Shown in pieces: positions 1-5,385 of a stretch of DNA of 5,385 bases. The notes under the pieces are model-generated. The model saw only the letters and a list, made by a program, of their open reading frames with translations, had not been told where the DNA came from and did not search any database. The translations under genes were made by a program, and so were the position numbers. Position 1 is the first letter of the stretch; each line of letters begins with the position of its first letter. Source of the stretch: Burkholderiales bacterium (GTDB lineage: Bacteria > Pseudomonadota > Gammaproteobacteria > Burkholderiales > Burkholderiaceae_D); assembly GCA_028868455.1 (NCBI GenBank), contig JAGWUK010000251.1:1-5385 (forward strand), written 5' to 3'.

Positions 1-550
1 GCTCCGCATGTTGTACTGGAATTCGCAAGTGGTCGTTTCCTGGTAATTGCAAAGTCAGCTGCAGTGTAGGCGCCTGACGATTCATCCATGCCAGCAATTG
101 CTCATCGCTGACAATGGCATCGCCTGTGTACAACAGGCTCAGACATTCTGCCAGATCACGGTCATCGAGTTGCGCCAGCATTGCCTTCGATTGCAAAATC
201 AGGTGGCCGCTGGCATCCAGATAAACATGTTCAGGGAGAGGCATTGCTTCATTGTTGTGCAGGGTAAATCCGCAGTCTGATGTACGCGCAATATACGGCG
301 TGGTTTCCAGGTCGACATATACCCGTTGCGGGCCGTTTTGGAAATACCATTGGCCTTGATCATCATGCTGATAATTGCGATTGATGAAGCCGAGTAAGCT
401 GCTGTGCCGTATTGGGTCGCCAGCCAGATTCATCGCCTGGCAGCGTTCGTCGCGCATACGCCAGGTTCCGCGTGCATCCAGCGCCAGCCAGCCGTAGCAA
501 TGCGGGACATTCGGCCATTTGGCCATTGCTGCTTTTACGATGTCGTCCAT
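1..550 (-). CDS. Hypothetical protein, 3' end cut by window edge
   Basis: This open frame gives 183 codons before the left edge. It begins ATG at 550 with a good ribosome-binding sequence (AAAGGA, 555-560) that lies inside the end of the upstream hydrolase gene; the two genes overlap by 16 bases in different frames. The visible protein is soluble, with no signal peptide or membrane segment. Its N-terminus (residues 11-37) is rich in Trp, Cys and Arg, including KWPNVPHCYGWLALD and WRMRDERC. A middle stretch (68-88, WYFQNGPQRVYVDLETTPYI) looks like beta strands, and a later part (about 122-157) looks helical. I do not recognise the family with certainty. It has the look of a conserved DUF-type protein (DUF2944 and DUF1285 came to mind, neither tested). 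The tight coupling suggests it is made together with the hydrolase, but no function can be assigned. Confidence 0.8.
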   Translation of the reverse strand, partial: MDDIVKAAMAKWPNVPHCYGWLALDARGTWRMRDERCQAMNLAGDPIRHSSLLGFINRNYQHDDQGQWYFQNGPQRVYVDLETTPYIARTSDCGFTLHNNEAMPLPEHVYLDASGHLILQSKAMLAQLDDRDLAECLSLLYTGDAIVSDEQLLAWMNRQAPTLQLTLQLPGNDHLRIPVQHAE

Positions 551-1509
551 ACCGTCCTTTGCTCAAGGTAGTGCAGAATTTTTTCTGGCAGCCAGTACAG
601 ATTGCCAGGCAAGGTGCCAGCCGCAAATCCAACATGCCCACCGTGATCTGGATAGTCCAGTGTGACACAGGGCGCTGCTTTGTGTGGCAAATGCCGACCC
701 GGCAGGAAAGGATCGTTTTTTGCGTTCAGTACCAGCGTCGGTACCGTGATGTCGCTCAAAACATGTCGTGCACTGGCGCGGTTCCAGTAATCGTCGGTGT
801 CCCGGTAACCGTGCAAAGGGGCGGTTACGACATTGTCGAATTCATAGAGATTCTTGGCGCGTAATAATTGTTCGCGGTCAAACAGCCCTGGAAATTGCTC
901 CAGTTTTTTCAGGCATTTTGGTTTCAACGTTTTCAGGAACATGCGTGTATATAGCATGTTCAGACCGCTGGATAAGGAGACGCCACCCTGTGCCAGATCA
1001 AGTGGCGCGGAAATGGAGCAGGCCGCATCCACGATGTCGGCGTCATGCCCTGACTCTCCTAGCCAGCGTAGCAACGCATTGCCACCCAGAGAAACCCCAA
1101 CGGCAAAAAATTTTCCATCGGGATGCTGTTGCCGGTAGTTTTGTTGCAGGCGCCGGACTATCCAGGCGATTTCTTCAGAGTCACCGGAATGGTAAAAACG
1201 CGGCGCTTTATTCAGCTCGCCAGAACAACCGCGAAAATGCGGAATCGCGCCAGACCAGCCGCGTTCGCGTAAGCGATACATCAATGCGCGGGCATAGTGA
1301 CTATCGCTGGATCCTTCCAGTCCATGAAACAGGACAAGAAAAGGTTTGCCCGGTTCGCCATCGATGAAATCGACATCGATGAAATCCTGATCCGGCGTTT
1401 CCCAGCGCTCGCGACGAAATTCGACCTCCGGCTTTGTTATCCATACAGCTGGGTAAATCGTCTGCAAATGACCGCCAGGAAGCCAGCGTGGGGGCAAATA
1501 ATTCATCAC
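535..1509 (-). CDS. YheT-family alpha/beta hydrolase
   Basis: This is a complete 324-residue protein, the usual length for the YheT/COG0429 hydrolases (ABHD1/3 relatives), which are predicted cytoplasmic esterases of unknown natural substrate. The N-terminal family signature PPRWLPGGHLQTIYP is at residues 6-20. The oxyanion-side motif FHGLEGSSDSHY is at 61-72 and HFRGCSGE at 91-98. The nucleophile elbow GVSLGGN at 138-144 places the catalytic serine at Ser140. NAKNDPF places the acid at Asp266, and HGGHVGF (289-295) supplies the base, most likely His292. The triad is therefore intact. The first codon could be GTG at 1509 or the next codon, ATG at 1506. The upstream stop TAG lies only 2 bases before the GTG, there is no clear Shine-Dalgarno sequence, and translational coupling is likely. 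The 3' end overlaps the next gene by 16 bases. Family assignment is firm; substrate is unknown. Confidence 0.95.
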   Translation of the reverse strand: MMNYLPPRWLPGGHLQTIYPAVWITKPEVEFRRERWETPDQDFIDVDFIDGEPGKPFLVLFHGLEGSSDSHYARALMYRLRERGWSGAIPHFRGCSGELNKAPRFYHSGDSEEIAWIVRRLQQNYRQQHPDGKFFAVGVSLGGNALLRWLGESGHDADIVDAACSISAPLDLAQGGVSLSSGLNMLYTRMFLKTLKPKCLKKLEQFPGLFDREQLLRAKNLYEFDNVVTAPLHGYRDTDDYWNRASARHVLSDITVPTLVLNAKNDPFLPGRHLPHKAAPCVTLDYPDHGGHVGFAAGTLPGNLYWLPEKILHYLEQRTVWTTS

Positions 1510-1511
1510 CG

Positions 1512-1943
1512 CTAATGCAAAGTGCTTGCTTTGAACAAATCCAGAGGCGGTTTTCCTGGCGCAACCGATGCATGATGCATGGTGATACGCCAGCCGTGCG
1601 GCGTCTTGACATAGACATTGGTTGCCAGGATATGCGCCTCCTGAATTTGCTCGCCGAGGCGATGGACTTCTTCAATGATGCTGTGCACTGCTGTCAGCAT
1701 ATTGTGTGTCGCATGCAGTTGCACTGGACGAATATGGACGCTGCCACGCTCAAAGATGGCTTCCCAGGAAGCCCTGATTGCCATATGACCGATCAAGCGC
1801 TGACCACCGGGATGAATGCAGACAATTTCTTCATCTTCGGCCCACAATGCCATGAATGCCTCCAGATCTGCGCGACTGAGGGCATCGTAAAACGCGGCCT
1901 CCAGATCGTCAGCACTGCCATTCATTTGCTTTTTTGCAGACAT
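1512..1943 (-). CDS. NTF2-like / SnoaL-fold protein (DUF4440-type)
   Basis: This is a complete 143-residue protein that looks like the NTF2-like superfamily (SnoaL_3/DUF4440 type). These are small cone-shaped alpha+beta proteins that act as enzymes, binding domains or dimerisation modules. Typical features are the first helix with AFYDALSRADLEAFMALWAED (split here at residues 17-37), then IVCIHPGG (40-47), a GHMAIRASWEAIF segment (52-64), and the closing strands ATNVYVKTPHGWRITMHHAS (107-126). His44, His123 and His124 line up with the pocket side of the fold, but I cannot name a catalytic residue. ATG at 1943 is chosen because AAAGGA sits 8 bases upstream; the open frame extends further upstream, but that part overlaps the zinc-finger gene and has no family similarity. 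The gene sits between the zinc-finger gene (25-base gap) and the hydrolase (2- to 5-base gap), so it is probably co-transcribed. Its ligand or reaction is unknown. Confidence 0.9.
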   Translation of the reverse strand: MSAKKQMNGSADDLEAAFYDALSRADLEAFMALWAEDEEIVCIHPGGQRLIGHMAIRASWEAIFERGSVHIRPVQLHATHNMLTAVHSIIEEVHRLGEQIQEAHILATNVYVKTPHGWRITMHHASVAPGKPPLDLFKASTLH

Positions 1944-1968
1944 GGTGGATGTCCTTTGAGAAATCGGC

Positions 1969-2178
1969 TTAATGGCCCTTGAGCACAGTGCCGGGAGCGA
2001 GTTTGTACTGCGTGCCGCAATAGGCGCACGTCGCAGAACCGCCATGCGACAGATCGAGGAAAACGCGTGGGTGTGAAGACCACAATGGCATCGCAGGGTT
2101 CGGGCAATACGCAGGTAAATCCTTGGCTTGCAGTTCGACGACGTTATTGGCGTTGTTGGTGGTGGTGCTGTTGGACAT
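1969..2178 (-). CDS. zf-CHCC zinc-finger protein (NDUFS6-like)
   Basis: This is a 69-residue protein of the zf-CHCC family (Pfam PF10276), whose mitochondrial member is the complex I accessory subunit NDUFS6. The likely zinc ligands are Cys25 (YCPNP), His36 (SHPRVFLDL), Cys51 and Cys54 (CAYCGTQY), in the expected Cys-His-Cys-Cys order and followed by the family's Tyr-containing tail. Residues 2-12 form a low-complexity Ser/Thr/Asn tail that is probably disordered. ATG at 2178 is preceded by CCGGAG with suitable spacing. Bacterial relatives are common in beta- and alphaproteobacteria as short stand-alone genes, and their role is poorly defined; a link to respiratory complex I assembly is inferred from the mitochondrial homologue. 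It is the first gene of the leftward operon and faces azlC across a divergent intergenic region. Confidence 0.93.
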   Translation of the reverse strand: MSNSTTTNNANNVVELQAKDLPAYCPNPAMPLWSSHPRVFLDLSHGGSATCAYCGTQYKLAPGTVLKGH

Positions 2179-2212
2179 GGGGACTCCGGTGTGAGGGATA
2201 CATTAACCCGTA

Positions 2213-2221
2213 ATTTTAGCA
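2213..2221 (-). promoter_or_regulatory. Candidate extended -10 for the leftward operon
   Basis: Read on the minus strand this is TGCTAAAAT, an extended -10 (TGn plus a five-of-six match to TATAAT). No good -35 is seen at 16-18 bases upstream, which fits an extended -10 promoter. Initiation would fall about 28 bases before the zinc-finger start codon, leaving room for its GGAG ribosome-binding site. This is a reading by eye; there are no transcription data. Confidence 0.42.
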
Positions 2222-2251
2222 GTCTTGCCGCCACTGTTGCGGTCTGAATTG

Positions 2252-2265
2252 GCTGCCTTAGCAGC
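2252..2265. repeat. Short perfect inverted repeat in divergent promoter region
   Basis: GCTGC-CTTA-GCAGC is a perfect five-base inverted repeat with a four-base centre. It overlaps the proposed -35 of azlC and lies upstream of the leftward -10, so it could be an operator for a regulator acting on either gene set. No adjacent regulator gene is present in the window, and a repeat this short can arise by chance. Confidence 0.3.
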
Positions 2266-2287
2266 GAATTGGTTTCACGCTTAAAAT
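2258..2287 (+). promoter_or_regulatory. Candidate sigma-70 promoter for azlCD
   Basis: TTAGCA (2258-2263, four of six matches to TTGACA) is followed after 18 bases by TAAAAT (2282-2287, five of six matches to TATAAT). Initiation near 2294 would give a leader of only about 23 bases before the azlC start. The spacing is acceptable, but the call rests on eye inspection only. Confidence 0.42.
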
Positions 2288-2316
2288 GCTAGCTTTGCTT
2301 AATACCAATTTGACCC

Positions 2317-3039
2317 ATGCAATTCGAGATAGATAAGGCCGCTTTTAAGGAGGGTATCAGAGTCGGTGCGCCGACCTGGTTTGGCGTAGGCGCATGGGGG
2401 CTGGTAGTCGGTGTCGCGATGATCAAGGCAGGGCTCACGCTTTCTCAGGCGCTGGGCATGACGTTTGTTGTGTTTGCCGGTTCGGCGCAACTCGCTTCCC
2501 TGCCGCTGATCGCCGCGCATGCACCGGCCTGGGTGATCTTTGCAACGGCATTGGTTGTGAATTTACGGTTTGTTATTTTTTCCGCCATTTTGGCGCCGCA
2601 TTTTTCATATCTCCCCTGGCGTACCCGTGCCTGGCTGGGTTTCTTGACCGGCGATATTTCGGTCGGATTGTTTTTGCAGCGTTATCCTGAATTCGGTGAA
2701 GAAAAAGGAAAACTTGCCTTCTTGAAAGCACTGATTTTCCCCAATTGGGCGGCGTGGCAAATTGGTTCGGTAATCGGAATTTTGCTGGGCAGTCAGGTGC
2801 CGACAAGCTGGGGGCTGGGGTTTGCCGGAACGCTGGCAATCTTATGCATCATGCTGCCGTTGATACTGAACCGGGCGGCGCTGGCAGGTGTTGTGGTCGC
2901 TTCTGTCGTGGCGATTCTGGCGGCAGAATTCCCGTACAAACTCGGCTTGTTGCTGGCAGTACTGCTGGGCATGGGAACGGCAATGCTGTGGGAAGAAAAG
3001 CTGATGCCGAAAAGCACAGCCAGCAAGGAGGTTGCATGA
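2317..3039 (+). CDS. azlC: AzlC-type branched-chain amino acid exporter, large subunit
   Basis: This is a 240-residue inner-membrane protein of the AzlC/YgaZ family (LIV-E type exporters), the large subunit of a two-component permease that exports branched-chain amino acids and related compounds with AzlD. The N-terminal FKEGIRVGAPTWFGVGAWG (residues 10-28) is followed by the family hallmark VVFAGSAQ (51-58), NLRF (82-85) and FLTGD (109-113). Hydrophobic membrane segments are visible at about 20-38, 45-65, 70-93, 148-158, 166-185, 188-204 and 208-225. Length is normal for the family. The ATG at 2317 is used because residues from position 10 on match the family start, although no Shine-Dalgarno sequence precedes it. 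It overlaps azlD by the bases ATGA, so the pair is translationally coupled. Exact substrate in this organism (valine, leucine, isoleucine, methionine or analogues) cannot be read from sequence. Confidence 0.95.
   Translation: MQFEIDKAAFKEGIRVGAPTWFGVGAWGLVVGVAMIKAGLTLSQALGMTFVVFAGSAQLASLPLIAAHAPAWVIFATALVVNLRFVIFSAILAPHFSYLPWRTRAWLGFLTGDISVGLFLQRYPEFGEEKGKLAFLKALIFPNWAAWQIGSVIGILLGSQVPTSWGLGFAGTLAILCIMLPLILNRAALAGVVVASVVAILAAEFPYKLGLLLAVLLGMGTAMLWEEKLMPKSTASKEVA
3025..3031 (+). promoter_or_regulatory. Strong ribosome-binding site for azlD
   Basis: AAGGAGG lies within the last codons of azlC, four bases before the azlD ATG at 3036. It contrasts with the missing site in front of azlC. It supports both the azlD start and robust re-initiation at the ATGA junction. 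Confidence 0.8.
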
Positions 3040-3359
3040 GTAACTGGGAAATCTGGCTGGTCATTTTCTTGCTAATGGCTGCGACGTTTATTGCCCGTAG
3101 CGGCTTCTGGTTGTTGGGGCATCACATTAATTTACCGAAACGGGCACAAGAAGCATTGCGTTATGCACCTGCTTGCGCGCTGGCAGCGATTGTTGTCCCT
3201 GATTTATTGCTGTCGTCCGGCAAGCTGGATATCAGTCTGCAAAATCCGCGTCTGTGGGCCGGAATTCTTGCGACAGCATTTTTTCTGGTGCGGCGAAATA
3301 TGCTGCAAACCATTTTCTTTGGCATGGCCGTCTTTACTTTCATCCGGCTGGGTTTGTGA
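3036..3359 (+). CDS. azlD: AzlD-type branched-chain amino acid exporter, small subunit
   Basis: This is a 107-residue membrane protein of the AzlD/YgaH family, the small partner that completes the AzlC exporter. Four hydrophobic segments are visible at about residues 5-27, 43-60, 72-86 and 89-105. Family features include the early TFIARSGFWLL (17-27), the loop PKRAQEALRYAPACALAAIVVP (in two parts, 34-55) with its Arg and Pro residues, and the C-terminal RRN...FFGMAVF (86-100). The start overlaps the azlC stop as ATGA and has a near-perfect AAGGAGG site four bases upstream. Length matches the family. Identification rests on the combination of size, topology and position directly after azlC, which is the usual arrangement. 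Confidence 0.93.
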   Translation: MSNWEIWLVIFLLMAATFIARSGFWLLGHHINLPKRAQEALRYAPACALAAIVVPDLLLSSGKLDISLQNPRLWAGILATAFFLVRRNMLQTIFFGMAVFTFIRLGL

Positions 3360-3398
3360 TCATGTCTGGCCTTGGTAATGTTGACGCAGACGGTAGAC

Positions 3399-3435
3399 GG
3401 CGGTTGTTATTCGTTAGCTGCCTTGCAATTTTTTT
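3399..3435 (+). terminator. Weak terminator-like hairpin after azlD
   Basis: GGCGGT (3399-3404) can pair with GCTGCC (3417-3422), using two G-U pairs, around a 12-base loop. Seven T residues follow at 3429-3435. The six-base gap between stem and T run and the weak stem make this a marginal intrinsic terminator. Its placement about 40 bases after the azlD stop is the main argument for it. Confidence 0.3.
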
Positions 3436-3558
3436 GTCGCTCAGCGGAGTTTTGCAGGACATTCGTTGCCGTCAGGGACTAGCTGGGACAATTTTGTGTA
3501 AGTTCTGATCATAAGCGTGCAAATTGGCCGTAAAACCGTGTGGTGTCAGCGAGGGCTT

Positions 3559-3567
3559 TGGTAAAAT
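3559..3567 (+). promoter_or_regulatory. Candidate extended -10 promoter of pgk
   Basis: TGGTAAAAT is an extended -10 (TGn followed by TAAAAT). No recognisable -35 lies at the usual distance, as expected for this class. Initiation near 3574 would give a leader of about 36 bases to the pgk ATG. The same TAAAAT hexamer appears in both other promoter candidates in the window. Confidence 0.45.
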
Positions 3568-3609
3568 AGCGGACTATTCTCCCTACAACCTTGCCAATCT
3601 CATATCACG

Positions 3610-4803
3610 ATGCAATTCAATCGACTCAGCGATCTGATCGCAGCTCATCAGCTTCAAGGCAAACGTGTTTTTATCCGTGCCGACCTCAATGTTCCTCAGG
3701 ACGATCAAGGGAACATCACCGAAGATACCCGCATCCGCGCTTCCGTGCCGGCAATACAGCAGGCGCTGCAAGCGGGCGCTGCCGTGATGGTCACTTCGCA
3801 TCTGGGACGTCCGGTCGAAGGTGAGTTCAAGCCCGAAGACAGTCTGGCACCAGTCGCAGCACGTTTGTCGGAGTTGTTGGGCATGCGCGTCGAGTTGAAA
3901 CAAAACTGGCTCGATGGCGTTGATGTCGCGCCGGGACAAGTCGTGTTACTGGAAAACTGCCGCGTCAATAAAGGCGAAAAGAAAAACGACGATGCATTGG
4001 CACAAAAAATGGCGGCACTGTGCGATGTGTATGTCAACGATGCATTCGGTACTGCGCACCGTGCCGAAGCAACGACACATGGCATCGCCAAATTCGCCCC
4101 CATCGCCTGCGCCGGCCCTTTGCTGTCGGCAGAGCTGGATGCGCTCGGCAAGGCACTCGGCCATCCGGCACGTCCATTGGTGGCGATCGTCGCCGGTTCC
4201 AAGGTGTCGAGCAAACTGACTATCCTCAAATCGCTGGCCGACAAGGTCGACAATCTGATCGTTGGCGGTGGCATTGCCAATACCTTTATGCTTGCGTCGG
4301 GCCTGAAAATCGGCAAATCGCTGGCCGAAGCCGATCTGGTCGATGAAGCCAAGGCGATTATCGACATGATGGCAAAACGCGGCGCATCGGTGCCGATTCC
4401 TACCGATGTCGTATGCGCCAAAGAATTTGCGCCGACGGCAGTTGCCACCGTCAAAGCAGTTGCCGATGTGGCTGATGACGACATGATTCTGGATATCGGC
4501 CCGCAAACCGCAGCGCTGCTGGCGGAGCAGATCAAGCAAGCTGGCACCATCGTCTGGAACGGCCCGGTCGGTGTATTCGAATTTGATCAGTTCGGTAACG
4601 GCACCAAAGTGCTGGCCAACGCGATCGCCGATTCGGCCGGATTCTCGATTGCTGGCGGCGGCGATACCCTGGCCGCGATTGCCAAATACCAGATTGCCGA
4701 CAAAGTCGGTTATATCTCCACTGGCGGTGGCGCTTTCCTCGAATTTTTGGAAGGAAAAACCTTGCCAGCGGTAGAAATTTTGTTACAGCGCGCAACACAA
4801 TAA
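3610..4803 (+). CDS. pgk: Phosphoglycerate kinase
   Basis: This complete 397-residue cytoplasmic enzyme transfers the phosphate of 1,3-bisphosphoglycerate to ADP, giving 3-phosphoglycerate and ATP in glycolysis, and runs in reverse in gluconeogenesis. The N-terminal substrate domain shows RADLNVP (23-29, with Asp25 and Asn27), DTRIR (39-43), SHLGRP (63-68), ENCRVNKGE (115-123) and GTAHRAEAT (147-155). The nucleotide domain shows VAGSKVSSK (194-202), GGGIANTF (219-226), NGPVGVFE (317-324) and the glycine-rich GGGDT (349-353). All expected motifs are intact and the length is typical for bacteria. The start ATG at 3610 agrees with the family N-terminus (RLSDLI, then [11 protein letters not shown]), although no Shine-Dalgarno sequence is obvious. 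It is followed by pyk after 57 bases with no convincing terminator, so the two may be co-transcribed. Confidence 0.99.
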   Translation: MQFNRLSDLIAAHQLQGKRVFIRADLNVPQDDQGNITEDTRIRASVPAIQQALQAGAAVMVTSHLGRPVEGEFKPEDSLAPVAARLSELLGMRVELKQNWLDGVDVAPGQVVLLENCRVNKGEKKNDDALAQKMAALCDVYVNDAFGTAHRAEATTHGIAKFAPIACAGPLLSAELDALGKALGHPARPLVAIVAGSKVSSKLTILKSLADKVDNLIVGGGIANTFMLASGLKIGKSLAEADLVDEAKAIIDMMAKRGASVPIPTDVVCAKEFAPTAVATVKAVADVADDDMILDIGPQTAALLAEQIKQAGTIVWNGPVGVFEFDQFGNGTKVLANAIADSAGFSIAGGGDTLAAIAKYQIADKVGYISTGGGAFLEFLEGKTLPAVEILLQRATQ

Positions 4804-4850
4804 GTTTGTTGTGCGTACCTTCGTACCATCGCCATACAAGATAAAAATTC

Positions 4851-4855
4851 AGGAG
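4851..4855 (+). promoter_or_regulatory. Ribosome-binding site deciding the pyk start
   Basis: AGGAG lies five bases before the ATG at 4861. It fixes the start of pyruvate kinase, whose open frame has no stop inside the window. Confidence 0.75.
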
Positions 4856-4860
4856 ATTTG

Positions 4861-5385
4861 ATGACACGTGCCACCAAGATAGTTGCCACAATCGGCCCCG
4901 CTTCCAACGATCTGGAAACCTTGAAACGCATGATCAACGCAGGCGTCAACGTGGTGAGGCTGAATTTTTCGCATGGCAAGGCGCAAGACCATATCGACCG
5001 CGCCACGATGGTACGTCAGGCAGCTGCAGAATGCGGGCGCGAAATCGCGATCATGGCGGATTTGCAGGGGCCGAAAATCCGCATCGGCAAGTTTGAAAAT
5101 TCAAAAATCCAGATAGAAACCGGCGATAAGTTCATCCTGGATGCCGATTGCACGATGGGCAATCAGGAGCGCGTGGGGCTGGACTACAAAGCCTTGCCGC
5201 GCGATGTGAAACCGGACGATCTGCTGTTGCTGAACGACGGCCTGATCGTTCTGGTCGTGACAAAGATCGTGGGCAACGAAATTCATACTGTCGTCAAAAT
5301 CGGCGGTGAATTATCGAATAACAAAGGTATCAATCGTCAGGGCGGCGGCTTGACCGCGCCAGCCTTGACTGCCAAAGACATGGAA
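4861..5385 (+). CDS. pyk: Pyruvate kinase, 5' part (runs off right edge)
   Basis: The first 175 codons of pyruvate kinase are present, about a third of the usual 470-480 residues. The enzyme converts phosphoenolpyruvate and ADP to pyruvate and ATP, the last step of glycolysis. Visible motifs are TRATKIVATIGPAS (2-15), the K+/ATP-binding segment VVRLNFSHG (31-39, with Arg33, Asn35 and Ser37), and ADLQGPKIRIG (66-76) at the passage into the B domain. The lid domain then follows, with LLLNDGLIVLVV (122-133), GGELSNNKGIN (148-158) and LTAPALTAKD (164-173), where the protein returns to the barrel. The catalytic lysine and the metal-binding acidic residues lie beyond the window. The ATG at 4861 has an AGGAG site and sits 57 bases after pgk. 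Whether it is nearer PykA or PykF cannot be decided from this part. Confidence 0.98.
   Translation, partial: MTRATKIVATIGPASNDLETLKRMINAGVNVVRLNFSHGKAQDHIDRATMVRQAAAECGREIAIMADLQGPKIRIGKFENSKIQIETGDKFILDADCTMGNQERVGLDYKALPRDVKPDDLLLLNDGLIVLVVTKIVGNEIHTVVKIGGELSNNKGINRQGGGLTAPALTAKDME

Larger units (their letters stand above)
3360..3609. other. Intergenic region between azlD and pgk
   Basis: This 250-base stretch separates the exporter genes from pgk. It holds a weak terminator-like element near its left end, an extended -10 promoter candidate near its right end, and a 48-codon open frame (3362-3508) that I do not call as a gene because it lacks a ribosome-binding site and runs through the terminator-like element. 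I see no tRNA, riboswitch-like fold or repeat family here. Confidence 0.6.

Noticed and set aside
1434..1982. Plus-strand open frames of 150-200 codons across the leftward genes
   Set aside because: They lie opposite well-supported genes with intact family motifs and show none of their own.
1944..2234. Upstream extension of the NTF2-fold frame to a 240-residue protein
   Set aside because: The extra part overlaps the zinc-finger gene in another frame and has no domain similarity, whereas ATG at 1943 has a good ribosome-binding site and gives the family's length.
2347..2354. AAGGAGGG inside azlC as a ribosome-binding site for a later start
   Set aside because: No in-frame ATG, GTG or TTG follows at a usable distance, and the bases encode the Lys-Glu-Gly of the conserved azlC N-terminus.
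3362..3508. A 48-codon open frame right after azlD with a hydrophobic stretch
   Set aside because: There is no ribosome-binding site, no recognised family, a basic and irregular C-terminus, and the frame runs through the terminator-like element.
3705..4550. A 281-codon open frame on the minus strand inside pgk
   Set aside because: It is antisense to an intact pgk, is Ser/Ala/Thr-rich in the way codon-biased antisense frames are, and shows no family motif or ribosome-binding site.
4813..4830. GTAC-CTTC-GTAC element after pgk as a terminator
   Set aside because: The stem is only four base pairs and no T run follows.

Overview
The window reads as an ordinary chromosomal housekeeping segment of a betaproteobacterium. 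The moderate GC, the wording of the PGK and pyruvate kinase proteins, and the small zinc-finger protein next to branched-chain amino acid export genes all suggest Burkholderiales, perhaps an Oxalobacteraceae member of the Herminiimonas/Janthinobacterium kind. That placement is an impression from protein content, not a computed result.

Left half (1-2178, minus strand): four tightly packed genes read leftward and probably form one operon. In transcription order they are a 69-residue zf-CHCC zinc-finger protein, a 143-residue NTF2/SnoaL-fold protein, a YheT-type alpha/beta hydrolase with an intact Ser-Asp-His triad, and a conserved-looking hypothetical protein that runs off the left edge. The first gap is 25 bases, the second is 2 or 5 bases depending on the hydrolase start, and the last pair overlaps by 16 bases.

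Middle (2179-3359): a 138-base divergent intergenic region carries promoter-like elements for both directions. It leads rightward into azlC and azlD, the large and small subunits of a branched-chain amino acid exporter, which overlap by ATGA.

Right half (3360-5385): a 250-base intergenic region has a weak terminator-like element and an extended -10 promoter candidate. It precedes pgk (complete) and the first 175 codons of pyk. These encode the two ATP-generating steps of lower glycolysis and are separated by 57 bases with no convincing terminator.

I saw no mobile element, CRISPR array, tRNA, rRNA or sign of horizontal transfer. I found no evidence of a new biological system. The points worth a second look are modest: the uncharacterised left-edge protein coupled to the hydrolase, a stand-alone homologue of a respiratory complex I zinc subunit leading this operon, and the layout of the divergent control region.
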